Assembly (NCBI GenBank): GCA_965247255.1
Contig: CBDFGS010000009.1
Coordinates: 496,001 to 560,000 of the forward strand
DNA: 64,000 nt
Origin: CBDFGS01 sp965247255
Lineage (GTDB): Bacteria > Chloroflexota > Dehalococcoidia > Lucifugimonadales > CAUZJF01
Direction: 5' to 3'
Below are positions 34,408-43,513 of the stretch, piece by piece. The stretch's first letter is position 1. Every line of letters starts with the position of its first letter. Below the pieces are notes generated by a model. It was not told the DNA's origin. It saw nothing but the letters and a program-made list of their open reading frames with translations, and made no database searches. Made by a program: the position numbers and the translations under genes.

Positions 34408-35907
34408 ATGTACAAGGTGGGTATTTACGTCCGTGTTCGCAAGGCTTGTTTCGTCGAAGGGATGAGCGTCCGAGAGGCGGGCCGAGTGTTCGGGGTACAC
34501 CGGGACACGGTGCGCAAGATGCTCGAGTACTCCGTGCCCCCAGGGTATCGACGGCAACGACCGGCTCGCAGACCGAAGCTCGATCCATATAAGGGTGTGA
34601 TGGACCAGATCCTGGAGCAGGATCTGAGCTCACCGAAGAAGCAGCGTCACACCGCCAAGCGTACCTACGAACGGCTCAGAGACGAACACGGCTTCACCGG
34701 CAAGTACACGATAGTCAAAGACTACGTTCGAGAACGCCGTCGTCGGACCCGAGAGATGTTCGTACCACTGTCCCATTCCCCGGGACATGCCCAGTGTGAC
34801 TTTGGCGAAGCGTGGGTGGTCATCGGCGGAGTGGAACGCAAAGCCCACTACTTCGCCCTGGACCTCCCTCACAGCGACGGGTGCTATGTGAAGGCGTATC
34901 CCGCCGAGACGACGGAGTCATTCTGCGACGGACACGTCTCCGCCTTCGCGTTCCTGGGCGGAGTGCCTCAGAGCATCCTCTACGACAACACCACGCTCGC
35001 GGTAGCCAGAATCCTGGGAGATGGTCGCCGGCAGCGGACCAGGGTGTTCTCCGAGCTTCAGTCCCACTACCTGTTCGAGGACCGGTTTGGCCGTCCAGGC
35101 AAAGGGAACGATAAGGGCAAAGTAGAAGGTCTGGTCGGCTATGTCCGCCGGAACTTCCTGGTGCCCATTCCATCGTTCGAGAGCTTCGATGCCCTCAATG
35201 CTCATCTGGAGCAACACTGCCTCAGACGGTTCGAAGATCGACTCCGCGGCCGCAACGAGACGATAGGAGAACGGCTGGAGCGGGACCTGGAGAAGTTGCT
35301 GCCTCTGCCGGCCGTACCGTACGACGCCAGCGACAAGCACGCGACGAGGGTCAGTTCTCTGTCCCTGGTCAGATACCGGACCAATGACTATTCGGTCCCG
35401 GTGGCCTACGGTCATCGGGACGTTCTGGTCCGCGGATATGTACACGAGGTTGTGATCAGCTGTGGCGCTGAAGTCATCGCCCGCCATCGGCGGTCCTACG
35501 ATCGAGACGACTTCGTCTTCGACCCTCTCCATTACCTGCCGCTCCTTGAGAAGAAGACGAGGGCATTGGATCAGGCGGCGCCGCTGGTTGGATGGGAGTT
35601 GCCCGAGGAGTTCGGAGTGTTGCGGCGGCTGCTGGAGTCTCGGATGGGCAAGCGAGGAAAGAGGGAGTTCGCGCAGGTGCTCAGACTGATGGAGAACTTC
35701 CAGCCGGAAGAAGTCCACGACGCCGTACGAGACGCCATTCGACTCGGGGCTGTGAGCTTCGATGCTGTCAAGCACCTGGTGCTGTGCAGGATCGAGGGTC
35801 GACCGCCTAGACTCGACATGGAGTTGTACCCGTATCTGCCCAGGACCAACGTTGCAACAACCTCGACCAGGGACTACATGGCTCTCCTGGCGGGGAGCCG
35901 GTCATGA
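34408..35907 (+). CDS. istA: IS21 transposase IstA
   Basis: This DDE transposase works with IstB. The N-terminal helix-turn-helix is EAGRVFGVHRDTVRKML; catalytic motifs are HAQCDFGEAWVVIGG, SILYDNTTLAVARILG and NDKGKVEGLVGYVRRNFL, followed by the C-terminal beta domain (RYRTNDYSVPVAYGHRDVLV). ATG at 34408 follows AAGGTGG; an upstream GTG at 34399 is less likely. The stop overlaps istB by 4 bases. Confidence 0.94.
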   Translation: MYKVGIYVRVRKACFVEGMSVREAGRVFGVHRDTVRKMLEYSVPPGYRRQRPARRPKLDPYKGVMDQILEQDLSSPKKQRHTAKRTYERLRDEHGFTGKYTIVKDYVRERRRRTREMFVPLSHSPGHAQCDFGEAWVVIGGVERKAHYFALDLPHSDGCYVKAYPAETTESFCDGHVSAFAFLGGVPQSILYDNTTLAVARILGDGRRQRTRVFSELQSHYLFEDRFGRPGKGNDKGKVEGLVGYVRRNFLVPIPSFESFDALNAHLEQHCLRRFEDRLRGRNETIGERLERDLEKLLPLPAVPYDASDKHATRVSSLSLVRYRTNDYSVPVAYGHRDVLVRGYVHEVVISCGAEVIARHRRSYDRDDFVFDPLHYLPLLEKKTRALDQAAPLVGWELPEEFGVLRRLLESRMGKRGKREFAQVLRLMENFQPEEVHDAVRDAIRLGAVSFDAVKHLVLCRIEGRPPRLDMELYPYLPRTNVATTSTRDYMALLAGSRS

Positions 35908-36671
35908 CCAACAAGTCCACGATGTTGCTCGAACACAACCTCAAGCAACTCAAGCTCCCCACGTTCCTGAGGGAGTACGACAAGCTGGCATCCCAGTGTG
36001 CCAGTGAGGGAGCTGACCATCCGGACTACCTGCTGCGACTATCGGACTTGGAGCTGATCGACCGTCACCATCGCATGGTGGAACGTCGGATCAAAGCAGC
36101 CCGCTTCCCGACGACCAAGAGCCTCGACACCTTCGACTTCCTGTCTATGCCGTCCCTGAACAAGGCTCTGGTTCTGGAGCTGGCACGATGCGAGTACATC
36201 GAGCGCCCCCACAACGTCATCGCTCTCGGCAACAGTGGCACCGGCAAGACCCATATCGCCCTCGGTCTCGGTCTGGCTGCGTGTCAGAGGGGACTGTCCG
36301 TGGGCTTCACCACCGCCGCTGCTCTGGTTCACGAGCTGATCGAGGCCAGGGACGAACGGCGTCTGCTCAACCTGCAGAGAAGGCTCGCACGACTCAAGCT
36401 TCTGATCATCGACGAACTGGGCTTCGTGCCCTTGTCCAAGACTGGCGCCGAGCTCCTCTTCGAGGTGTTCAGCCAGCGTTACGAGCGTGGATCGGTCCTG
36501 GTGACCTCCAACCTGCCCTTCGTCGAGTGGACCGAGGTGTTCGGCTCTGAACGGCTGACCGGAGCTCTCCTCGACCGCCTCACCCACCATGTCGACATCC
36601 TGGAGATGAACGGGGACAGCTACCGACTCAAGCACAGCAAGAAGACTTCTGGCCGCCAGCTATCTGACTGA
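35904..36671 (+). CDS. istB: IS21 helper ATPase IstB
   Basis: An AAA+ ATPase of the DnaC/IstB family that delivers target DNA to IstA. Walker A is ALGNSGTGKTHIALGLG, Walker B LLIIDELGFVPLSKTG, with sensor SNLPFVEWTEVFGSERLTGA and the C-terminal DRLTHHVDILEMNGDSYRLK typical of IstB. It overlaps istA by 4 bases and appears intact. Confidence 0.95.
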   Translation: MTNKSTMLLEHNLKQLKLPTFLREYDKLASQCASEGADHPDYLLRLSDLELIDRHHRMVERRIKAARFPTTKSLDTFDFLSMPSLNKALVLELARCEYIERPHNVIALGNSGTGKTHIALGLGLAACQRGLSVGFTTAAALVHELIEARDERRLLNLQRRLARLKLLIIDELGFVPLSKTGAELLFEVFSQRYERGSVLVTSNLPFVEWTEVFGSERLTGALLDRLTHHVDILEMNGDSYRLKHSKKTSGRQLSD

Positions 36672-36773
36672 GCCTGATCTCCAACGCCCCACGAACCTTG
36701 ATGCCCATTCTACGGCGTTCAGTGGTACAGTTTTGCTCCGCCCCGCTGGTACGTTTTCACACCGCCCTTGACA

Positions 36774-37046
36774 GTTGACCTCGATAACTTTGTGGCCACA
36801 CCGAGCAAGGTGTCGAGCCAGCCCCGCTCCATATGAGCCGGTACCTTCGACGCCAAAGGTGGAGACCTGGCCCAGGCCGATAGCCCAGGTCTCCAGGTCC
36901 TCGTAGCCCTTGGCCGTCGTCCCTAGCCGGTATTCACCCAGGCGCGTTCCATGGTGGTCGATTGCCACAGCTACGTGTTCGTCCAGGTGCGTGTCAACAC
37001 CAACGGTCACCCTGGCGACACCATCCAATCCGCTGCTAGTGGTCAC
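36774..37046 (-). pseudogene. IS110-family transposase, N-terminal remnant
   Basis: It matches the first 90 residues of the full copy at 49874-50953 (VTVGVDTHLDEHVAVAIDHH, FGVEGTGSYGAGLARHLARC) and ends at IS21 after HKVIEVN. It keeps the first Asp and Glu of the DEDD catalytic set but nothing beyond. It starts at GTG 37046 with GAGGAGG upstream, as in the full copy. The non-coding leader up to 37274 is also conserved. Confidence 0.9.
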
Positions 37047-37274
37047 AGACTGCCTCCTCGCTCTTGAGTGAGATGGCTCCAACAGGCCAGGAGAGCGGAC
37101 AGGACTGCGACGGGGCCTTTGGCCAGGCTCCTATCAGGTCACTGCTCACCTGGTCGGTGGGCGGGTTGGGCCGCCTCGAGAACGAGGTCGACAGATCACA
37201 TGAAAGGCACTGCGCCGGTCCCATTTCGGGTCAGACCCGACCCGAGAAGGCCCGGGAAAGATTATCGCAGTCCC
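37047..37274 (-). mobile_element. IS110 left-end leader, remnant copy
   Basis: It is collinear with 49646-49873 in front of the intact IS110 gene, including the GGGTCGGGTC palindrome region, which is partly degraded here. In the full element this region is the candidate bridge-RNA gene. Confidence 0.7.
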
Positions 37275-37570
37275 AATTAGAAGTAAGCAAAGCAGAGGCC
37301 GCCGAGGAACGAAGCGAGCAGACCAGGTCTTTCGTCCGCACAGTGAAGGCGGCTGCCCGACGTAAGTACACCCCCGAAGAGAAGATCCGAATTGTTCTGG
37401 AGGGCTTCCGCCGCGAGGTCACGGTCAATGACCTGTGCTGGCGGGAGGGGATCAAGCCCCACTCCTACTACTCGTGGACCAAGGAGTTTATGGAAGCCGG
37501 TAGGGAGAGGCTATCCCCGTGATGCGGTCCGGGGCCACCCGTCACGAGGTCATGGAGCTCAAGCATCAGC
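37275..37570 (+). pseudogene. IS3-family OrfA remnant, frameshifted
   Basis: ARRKYTPEEKIRIVLEGFRR, EVTVNDLCWREGIKPHSYYS and WTKEFMEAGRERLS are a transposase_8 helix-turn-helix protein related to the OrfA at 46001-46363. The frame breaks at CTATCCCCG (37513-37521), where one C too many converts LSRDAVRG into a stop. The other frame continues as RDAVRGATRHEVMELKHQ and is then lost. Confidence 0.8.
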
Positions 37571-37622
37571 CCTGGCTAGCCATCGCGATGGCGACATTAG
37601 GCCCGTCAGCTAAGGATCTGAA

Positions 37623-38125
37623 GTGACTGATGCTAGCGACTATAGTCTTACGTGGTATCAGGGCTCTCAGCAAAGGCTGACGAATCTGCAGGCGGGACGT
37701 TCCATCACACAGAACGAAAATGTGGCGAAAGCGTTCTCCCACAGACCTTCACTTGTCTCAATGACCGACGGAGGCGAAAGCGAGTCTCTATCTGAAGGAT
37801 GGAAGGTGAAGCATGACGGCGTCACGCCTGGCTATCTGTATGTCGTTGCCGATGAAATTGGTCCTGGCGATGTGCGTCCACACCCCCACCCAGTAAATGC
37901 CGCCTCCTGGGAGTGGCTGCCTATACGGGAATTGAAGCTGGAATTGATCGAACAGACTTTCGTGACGGACAAAGAAGACTCACCGACGAAGAGATCGCAG
38001 AGCTGAGGAAGAAACAGAAGGAGAAGGGAGAAGAGACGTTTGCAGAGTGCCTTTTGTCGAAGAGCTTAGACCCGGAGAGGCCTGCAGTCTCTTCAATTGG
38101 AATGCAAGAAGCAACTTGGACCTGA
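37623..38125 (+). pseudogene. Hypothetical protein, single frameshift near 37970
   Basis: I do not recognise the family. GTG at 37623 with AAGGA upstream opens a frame reading YSLTWYQGSQQRLTNLQAGR, SITQNENVAKAFSHRPSLVS, and PGYLYVVADEIGPGDVRPHP. The Y.GS..RL..L..G.SITQN..VAKAFSH arrangement superficially recalls small ADP-ribosyltransferase-fold proteins, which is only a hint. At about 37968-37975 the frame shifts; the continuing frame gives RRLTDEEIAELRKKQKEKGE and ends at 38123-38125. As it stands the main frame stops at 38006. Confidence 0.5.
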
Positions 38126-38174
38126 AGGTCACGCGTAGACGACGGTTCGGGAGATACGCTAGCAGACGAACTTC

Positions 38175-39158
38175 CTAAGGTAGTGGAACCGGTATCGCAA
38201 GGGGCTGGTCGAAGCCGCTGAACGTGTATGTCTTTCTGACGGTCTGATCGTACCCTTCCTCGCCTGACGGTATCTTACTGAGCTCCCACACGACCCTGCC
38301 CCTCGTACGGTCCTCGCCGAAGCAGACAATCTTCATCGGCTGAAGCGAGTGCCCTGGCGACGGATCGACAGTCAGGTCAGTGGACCCAGGCTCTCCATCG
38401 AACACCACCATGTCAATCAGACCATCAGGCAGGTGGCCTGTGGGGTCTTCACACCAATTCTTGTCCGGACCCAGGACTTCCTCCGGCTGGCTCCATCGAT
38501 TTTGATGAAGCCAGACCACTCTCCTGAGAAGCCCGTCTTGAGCGCCGACCCACAGCTCTAGAGTATCTCTGGTCGTCATGAGAGGGCCGTCCGTCACCGT
38601 CCTGGAGGCCAGGTAGTGCTCTACCAGCTCGCCCTGAAGCACCTCCGCCGGCAATCTCCTGACCTCCTCGAACTCCTTACCCTGCAACCTTGTGCCCTTC
38701 CACGGAAGCCCTTCCAGATCACCGAGCGGAGCCCACGGGCCCACCGGTCGCCACTCTTCCTCAGATGCCCCCCCACCTGCCCGCCTGTACTGATCTCTAC
38801 CGATCACTAGGCCGTCGCCGGTCGGAGGATCGGTGTCTGGGTCTGAGCCCTCAATCCATAGACCCTCATACTTAATTTGCTTTGGGTTATCCACTTGAAT
38901 CAGATGCGCAAGGCGCAGACCATCGTTGCTCTCCACATCCATCCTGTATTGGAAGGTCTCGAGGGCACGGAGTCCGTTGTAAGCTTGGGCCACAGACTCT
39001 ACCAGCTGTAGGCGCTGATCGGTCTTAAAGTTCCAGGGCTGAGTTAGCCAGACGGCAGTGGCCAGTAGCACGACCCCAACCGCTACGAACGCAGGCATTC
39101 TGGTCCTGTACAGCCACGGTCCGATAGCTGATGGACGACTCCCCATCTCCGTGTGCAT
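38175..39158 (-). CDS. Membrane-anchored protein with LolA/LppX-like extracytoplasmic domain
   Basis: An N-terminal transmembrane helix (MPAFVAVGVVLLATAVWLT) is followed by about 280 extracytoplasmic residues. The start of that domain, VAQAYNGLRALETFQYRMDV, and the later GELVEHYLASRTVTDGPLMT and RDTLELWVGAQDGLLRRVVW follow the pattern of LolA/LppX-type beta-sheet domains (a helix, a long strand, then W/I..D.LL.R). Such domains carry lipids or sit in regulatory anchors. No partner gene is adjacent. The start ATG has no striking ribosome binding site; MGSRPS four codons later is possible. Confidence 0.55.
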   Translation of the reverse strand: MHTEMGSRPSAIGPWLYRTRMPAFVAVGVVLLATAVWLTQPWNFKTDQRLQLVESVAQAYNGLRALETFQYRMDVESNDGLRLAHLIQVDNPKQIKYEGLWIEGSDPDTDPPTGDGLVIGRDQYRRAGGGASEEEWRPVGPWAPLGDLEGLPWKGTRLQGKEFEEVRRLPAEVLQGELVEHYLASRTVTDGPLMTTRDTLELWVGAQDGLLRRVVWLHQNRWSQPEEVLGPDKNWCEDPTGHLPDGLIDMVVFDGEPGSTDLTVDPSPGHSLQPMKIVCFGEDRTRGRVVWELSKIPSGEEGYDQTVRKTYTFSGFDQPLAIPVPLP

Positions 39159-39282
39159 CTGAGTACTCCATTTACCTTACAGGCTGGACTTTGTCACCTG
39201 CCCCCTAATTGTAACACAGAGGTGGTCTCGTTTGTCTGAACAGCGCTGCCCGGTTTGATAAGTGGAATCGCGCTGCCGTGCG

Positions 39283-40110
39283 TTAGGCCGCCGCGGACTC
39301 GGCAGGCGCTCTGTCAAAGAACTGGTCCGGCGTCATTCCCCCAAGGCTCGAATGGGGCCGTCCGGCATTGTAAAACTCGAAGTACCGCCCGAGTCCAGTT
39401 CTGGCTTCCGGGACCGATTCGTAGGCTCTCAGGTACACCTCCTCGTACTTGACGCTCCTCCACAGCCGTTCGACGAACACATTATCCTTCCAGCTTCCCT
39501 TCCCGTCCATGCTGATCTGGATCCCATTGGCTTTCAGCAGGCCGGTGAAGGCATCACTTGTGAACTGGCTTCCCTGATCTGTGTTGAATATCTCCGGCGC
39601 GCCGTGGCGTCCCAGGGATTCTTCGAGCGCCTCCACGCAGAAGTCTGTGTCCATTGTGACCGATACCCGCCAGGCCAGCACCTTGCGGCTATGCCAGTCC
39701 ATCACTGCGGCTAGGTACACGAACCCCCTAGCCATCGGAATGTACGTGATATCCATTGCCCACACCTGGTTGGGCCTGCTCACCTCAAGCCCGCGCAGCA
39801 GGTACGGATACACCGTATGGCCGGGCCGTCGCCGGCTGGTGTTGGGCTTGCGGTACAGCGCCTCGATGCCCATCCGCCGCATCAGTGTGGCGATGTGTCT
39901 ACGCCCGCAGGAGAGTCCCTCCTAGCGGAGCAGGCCTCGCATCATCCTACTGCCTGCAAACGGATACTCAAGGTGCAGCTCATCGATACGGCGCATCAGT
40001 CCGAGACCGGCTTCGCCCACCGGCCGTGGCCGGTAGTAGATGCTACCGCGGCTGATGCCCACTGCCTTTGCCTGGCGGGCGAGAGGCAGCTTGTGATCGC
40101 GGTCGATCAT
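39283..40110 (-). pseudogene. IS3-family OrfB with internal stop codon
   Basis: It is identical in layout to the intact copy at 17609-18436, except that the CAG codon for Gln in LLRQEGLSC is TAG at 39922-39924. The downstream DDE motifs (VWAMDITYIPM, IFNTDQGSQFTS, FVERLWRSVKYEEVY) are preserved but can only be made from an internal start, so this copy should be inactive on its own. Confidence 0.92.
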
Positions 40111-40412
40111 CGCCTTGCGCCCGGCAATCCCGCCTTCGTGAGCGCGGCCTCTAAAAAATCGTTCTCCAACGCAAGCTCACCGATCTTAGCGTGAAGGACC
40201 TTCATATCTACCGGCTTTTCAGCCTGCCCTGGCCCGGCGCCAAATAACTGCGCCGCACGATCCAGCAACTGGGTCTTCCATTGCGTGATCTGGTTCGGGT
40301 GCACATCGAACTGGCTTGCCAGCTCCGAAAGTGTCCGGTCGCCGCGCACTGCGGCAAGAGCCACCTTCGCCTTGAACTCTGCCGAGTGGTTACGGCGGGG
40401 TCGTCTGCTCAT
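40107..40412 (-). CDS. IS3-family OrfA, copy 2
   Basis: Its 101 residues are the same as in copy 1 at 18433-18738, including EFKAKVALAAVRGDRTLSEL and the overlap with OrfB. It is intact, though its OrfB partner is broken by a stop codon. Confidence 0.9.
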   Translation of the reverse strand: MSRRPRRNHSAEFKAKVALAAVRGDRTLSELASQFDVHPNQITQWKTQLLDRAAQLFGAGPGQAEKPVDMKVLHAKIGELALENDFLEAALTKAGLPGARR

Positions 40413-40519
40413 CTCTCGCTCCTGTCTCCGAGAGCACTATCATGCCCTCAATCAGGCAGCGATTCCACTTATCCCCCTGTTCAGATTTCCGGAGCCACTT
40501 CTCACCTGAAATGTCAATC

Positions 40520-41838
40520 GAGGTATCCTCAAAGGGTGTGTAAACAGTCAGGCGGTGTACCCTCTCTTTGAACAAGACGGGCTCGGAGCCCAAGAGAGGA
40601 GATACACCGCCCATGAGCAAGGGAATCACCGGGAGCGGGTCGGAGTCAAGGCCCGAGTGGGAGCAGTTGGAGGATTGGGTGCGAGGCCAGGTTCAGAGAT
40701 TGATCCAAGAGTTGCTGGAGGAAGAGGTGACGGAGTTCCTGGGAAGGGCGAAGTCGGCCCGCCGGTCTGAGTCGGACTCAGACGCCGGCTATCGGAACGG
40801 ATACGCCAAACCCCGGAGGCTGACACTCTCTTCGGGAACGATACAGCTGAGGAGGCCGCGGGTGCGCGACACCGAGGAGCGATTCGAGAGCCGGTTGCTG
40901 CCGCTGTTCGTCCACAGGAGCCGGAAGGTATCCGAGTTGATCCCTGAGCTGTACCTGCATGGCCTTTCAGAGGGCGATTTCGATCTGGCGGTGCGGGGAC
41001 TGCTGGGAGAAGAGGCGCCGGTGTCGGCGAGCACAGTCGCGCGGCTCAAGGACAAGTGGAACGCCGAGCTTGCCGAGTGGCACGCCAGGTCCTTGGACGA
41101 CCTCGAAGTGGTGTACATGTGGGTGGACGGGGTGTACGTGAAGGCTGGTCTCGAGAAGGAGAAGGCGGCGATCCTGGTGGTGATGGCGGCTCTGAGCGAT
41201 GGGAGGAAGGTGGTGGTGAGCGCGGCTCCCGGCTACAGGGAGTCGACAGAGAGCTGGTCCGAGGTGCTCAGAGACATGAAGCGCCGCGGGCTGGAGTGCC
41301 CAAGGCTGGTGATTGGAGACGGACATCTGGGCATCTGGGGAGCTGGGGAGCTCTGCGCAACGTCTATCCCCAGGCGGCGGAGCAACGCTGTTGGAACCAC
41401 AAGATGATGAATGTGCTGGACAAGCTACCCAAGCGACAGCAGGGCGAGGCCAAGCTCATGCTGCGCGCCATCCCCTACGCCGAGACCCGGGCCGATGCTG
41501 AACGACTCAGGACGGCGTTCAGCAAGTGGTGCCGGGACCGCTCCTACGATGCGGCCTCAGAGACCCTGGAGCGGGACTGGGTCCGCATGACCACCTTCTA
41601 TGGCTTCCCCAAGGAGCACTGGGTTCACCTTCGCACGACAAACCCAGTCGAGTCGCCCTTCGCCGCACTGAGACTTCGAACCGACGCGGCGAAGCGCTAC
41701 AAGCGGGTCGACCGAGCCATGGCGGTGATGTGGAAGCTGTTGATGATCGCCGAACAGCGCTTCAGGCGTCTGAAGGCCCCTGAGTTGATGGAGGAGGTCG
41801 CCGCCTGATAACGTTTACACACCTATTGACGTAACCTC
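40520..41838 (+). mobile_element. IS256-family element, copy 2, no target duplication
   Basis: Terminal repeats GAGGTATCCTCAAAGGGTGT (left) and the complement of GAGGTTACGTCAATAGGTGT (right) match copy 1. The outside bases differ (TGTCAATC on the left, GCCCGGGA on the right), so the two flanks did not come from one insertion event. The right edge truncates the gene at 41839-42235. Confidence 0.9.
40613..41808 (+). pseudogene. IS256-family transposase broken by an 8-base tandem duplication
   Basis: It is collinear with 16126-17370 (VVYMWVDGVYVKAGLE, LVIGDGHLGIWGA, TTNPVESPFAALRLRTDA) but GGGGAGCT is duplicated at 41337-41352, where the intact copy has it once. This shifts the frame after GHLGIWGA; the rest continues in another frame to 41808. 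A duplication of this kind is not a homopolymer sequencing error. ATG at 40613 follows GAGAGGAG. Confidence 0.9.
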
Positions 41839-42235
41839 GCCCGGGAACCACTGCCTCCTCAAGACGGCTGAACTCTCTGGCCAGGAACGATGCCGCTTCA
41901 CGGGCCGCCAGACTGCGGCTCGTCTCCAACAGATCGAGGACTCGGTTGACTGGCAACTCCCGAACGGGCCGGGCATCCTGCGGCCCGGCTACCCGCAGTT
42001 TGTTTACGTCATCTGACGGGGCCAGCAAGACAACCGGATAGGCTTGACGGCCTTTCCGTGCCTCCCACAGCCTTCGTAGCTCCACATCGCTCGCTGCATC
42101 ATTGAACCACAGAAGATGGTAAGCAGGCGTCTCCCAGACCGTTGCGGACTGCCCTGCCTGCGACGTCCAGTCGCGCCCAAGGCCGAATGTGGCTTCGAGG
42201 TATGCGGACGTCTGATTGGCGGTAGGTGAGGTCAT
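41839..42235 (-). pseudogene. N-terminal fragment of an unrecognised protein, cut by IS256
   Basis: About 132 residues survive: AYLEATFGLGRDWTSQAGQS, ETPAYHLLWFNDAASDVELR, YPVVLLAPSDDVNKLRVAGP, VRELPVNRVLDLLETSRSLA and REAASFLAREFSRLEEAVVP. The style recalls the N-terminal region of large restriction-modification or phage-defence proteins, but I cannot assign it. It is divergent from the AbiE operon, with starts about 115 bases apart, so the two may have shared a control region. The frame reads on into the IS256 end. Confidence 0.5.
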
Positions 42236-42350
42236 CGACTCTCTCTTGATAGTTAGCTTAGGAGTACAATATCTTTGACATTATCCAAGTTTCGCTGTAG
42301 ATTTGCAAGGGGTTGTTTTCTCGTCCAGATGCAACCCTGGGATACGTACA

Positions 42351-43190
42351 ATGACGGTTAGCACAAAGCCCAAGCAATCTCTGGTCGGCATCGAGTTGGT
42401 CCGGCTGCTCGCCTATGAGGGAGACCGCATCTTCACGACGGAGCGGGCCAGGGAGCTCGCGCCGCGTGTAGGTCTGAAGGACTCCTACCTCACCGAAGCG
42501 CTGTACCACCTCCGTAAGAACGACTGGATAGTCTCCCTCCGGCGAGGACTCTATGCGCTCTCTCCCACGGTCCCTGGGGTTGCGGCCGCCCACGAATTCG
42601 AGATAGCCATGGCCTTGGTCGACCCAGCCATGATTTCCCACTGGTCGGCCCTGCACCATCATGGGTTGACGGAGCAGATACCGAGGGATGTGTTCGTCCT
42701 CACGACGACGGATGGCTGGGTTCCCCGTCCGAGGAAGGACGGGAAGGAGAGGGCCGGGGGCGGCTTCGTCGTCGGGGATACAACGTACCGGTTCATCCAG
42801 GTCAAGCCCGACTGCTTCTTCGGCGGTGAGAACCTGTGGGTCGGCGAAGCCCGTGTGCCCATGTCTGACCTGGAGCGCACGTTGCTGGACTGCCTCGCCA
42901 TGCCCCAGCACTGCGGGGGATTCGGGGAGGCGCTCTACTCCTTCCAAGCCGCGATGCCTCGACTGAACATCGAACGCATCACAGAGTACGCCATCAGGCT
43001 GGGCGTGACCACGGCCAAGCGCTTGGGGTGGGCGCTCGAAGCCCAGGGGGTTCCCCCTTTCGAGTTGGAGGAGCTGGCGGCGTTGCCGATCAAGGGCTAC
43101 CGCAAGCTTGATCCTACTGGGCCTCGCAAGGGGCCTTGCAACGGCCGTTGGATGGTGCAGGAAAACCTGCCAAGGATGGTTGAGGCATGA
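42351..43190 (+). CDS. abiEi: AbiEi-type antitoxin (type IV toxin-antitoxin)
   Basis: This is the antitoxin and transcriptional regulator of an AbiE phage-defence system. The N-terminal winged helix-turn-helix is FTTERARELAPRVGLKDSYL, then TEALYHLRKNDWIVSLRRGL and YALSP. The AbiEi C-terminal region follows: ISHWSALHHHGLTEQIPRDV, VPMSDLERTLLDCLAMPQHC and IERITEYAIRLGVTTAKRLG. ATG at 42351 was chosen as the start nearest the conserved region. The last codons overlap the toxin gene (ATGA at 43187-43190). It is intact although its toxin is not. Confidence 0.85.
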   Translation: MTVSTKPKQSLVGIELVRLLAYEGDRIFTTERARELAPRVGLKDSYLTEALYHLRKNDWIVSLRRGLYALSPTVPGVAAAHEFEIAMALVDPAMISHWSALHHHGLTEQIPRDVFVLTTTDGWVPRPRKDGKERAGGGFVVGDTTYRFIQVKPDCFFGGENLWVGEARVPMSDLERTLLDCLAMPQHCGGFGEALYSFQAAMPRLNIERITEYAIRLGVTTAKRLGWALEAQGVPPFELEELAALPIKGYRKLDPTGPRKGPCNGRWMVQENLPRMVEA

Positions 43191-43513
43191 GACCACTCCG
43201 CACGCGCCTACAGGAAGCACGCCGACGCCTCGGCATCCCCTGGGAGGCGCTTGAACGCGACTACCTGCTGTCCTGGATCTTGGCTGGCATTAGCCAAGCG
43301 CCCGTGCTCCGCGACACACTGGTCTTCAAGGGAGGCACAGCTCTCCGAAAGTGCTATTTCGGTGACTATCGCTTCTCCGAGGACCTGGACTTCTCAACGC
43401 TGAAAGGGATTCCGACTGGCAACGAGATAGAGGAGTTGATAAGGGAGGTGTGCGGAACCGCCGTGCGACTACTGGACGAATACGCTCCTGTGGAGATCAC
43501 TTGTGAGCGTTAC
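43187..43513 (+). pseudogene. abiEii: AbiEii-type nucleotidyltransferase toxin, truncated by IS1380
   Basis: The first 109 residues hold the toxin's nucleotidyltransferase core: AGISQAPVLRDTLVFKGGTA and LRKCYFGDYRFSEDLDFSTL, with the GG and the D-x-D of FSEDLDFS. AbiEii proteins are about 250-300 residues long; here the gene stops at the IS1380 edge after EITCERY. Without its C-terminal half the toxin should be inactive. Confidence 0.88.

Larger units (their letters stand above)
34287..36773 (+). mobile_element. IS21-family element (istA-istB)
   Basis: The ends read TGTGAAGGGCGG (left) and the complement of TGTCAAGGGCGG (right), each followed inward by further repeated GTACCA and GGGCGG blocks, as is typical of IS21. 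The right end interrupts an IS110 transposase gene after VIEVN. No matching target duplication is seen on the left. Confidence 0.9.
39218..40502 (-). mobile_element. IS3-family element, copy 2 (1,285 bp), 3-base target duplication
   Basis: It is nearly identical to 17544-18828, with the same ends and length. CAC occurs directly outside both ends (39215-39217 and 40503-40505), a normal 3-base IS3 duplication. Its OrfB carries a nonsense codon. Confidence 0.92.

Noticed and set aside
37064..37278. The N-terminal part of the 152-codon plus frame ending at 37522
   Set aside because: This part is antisense to the IS110 leader; only the region after about 37275 resembles IS3 OrfA.
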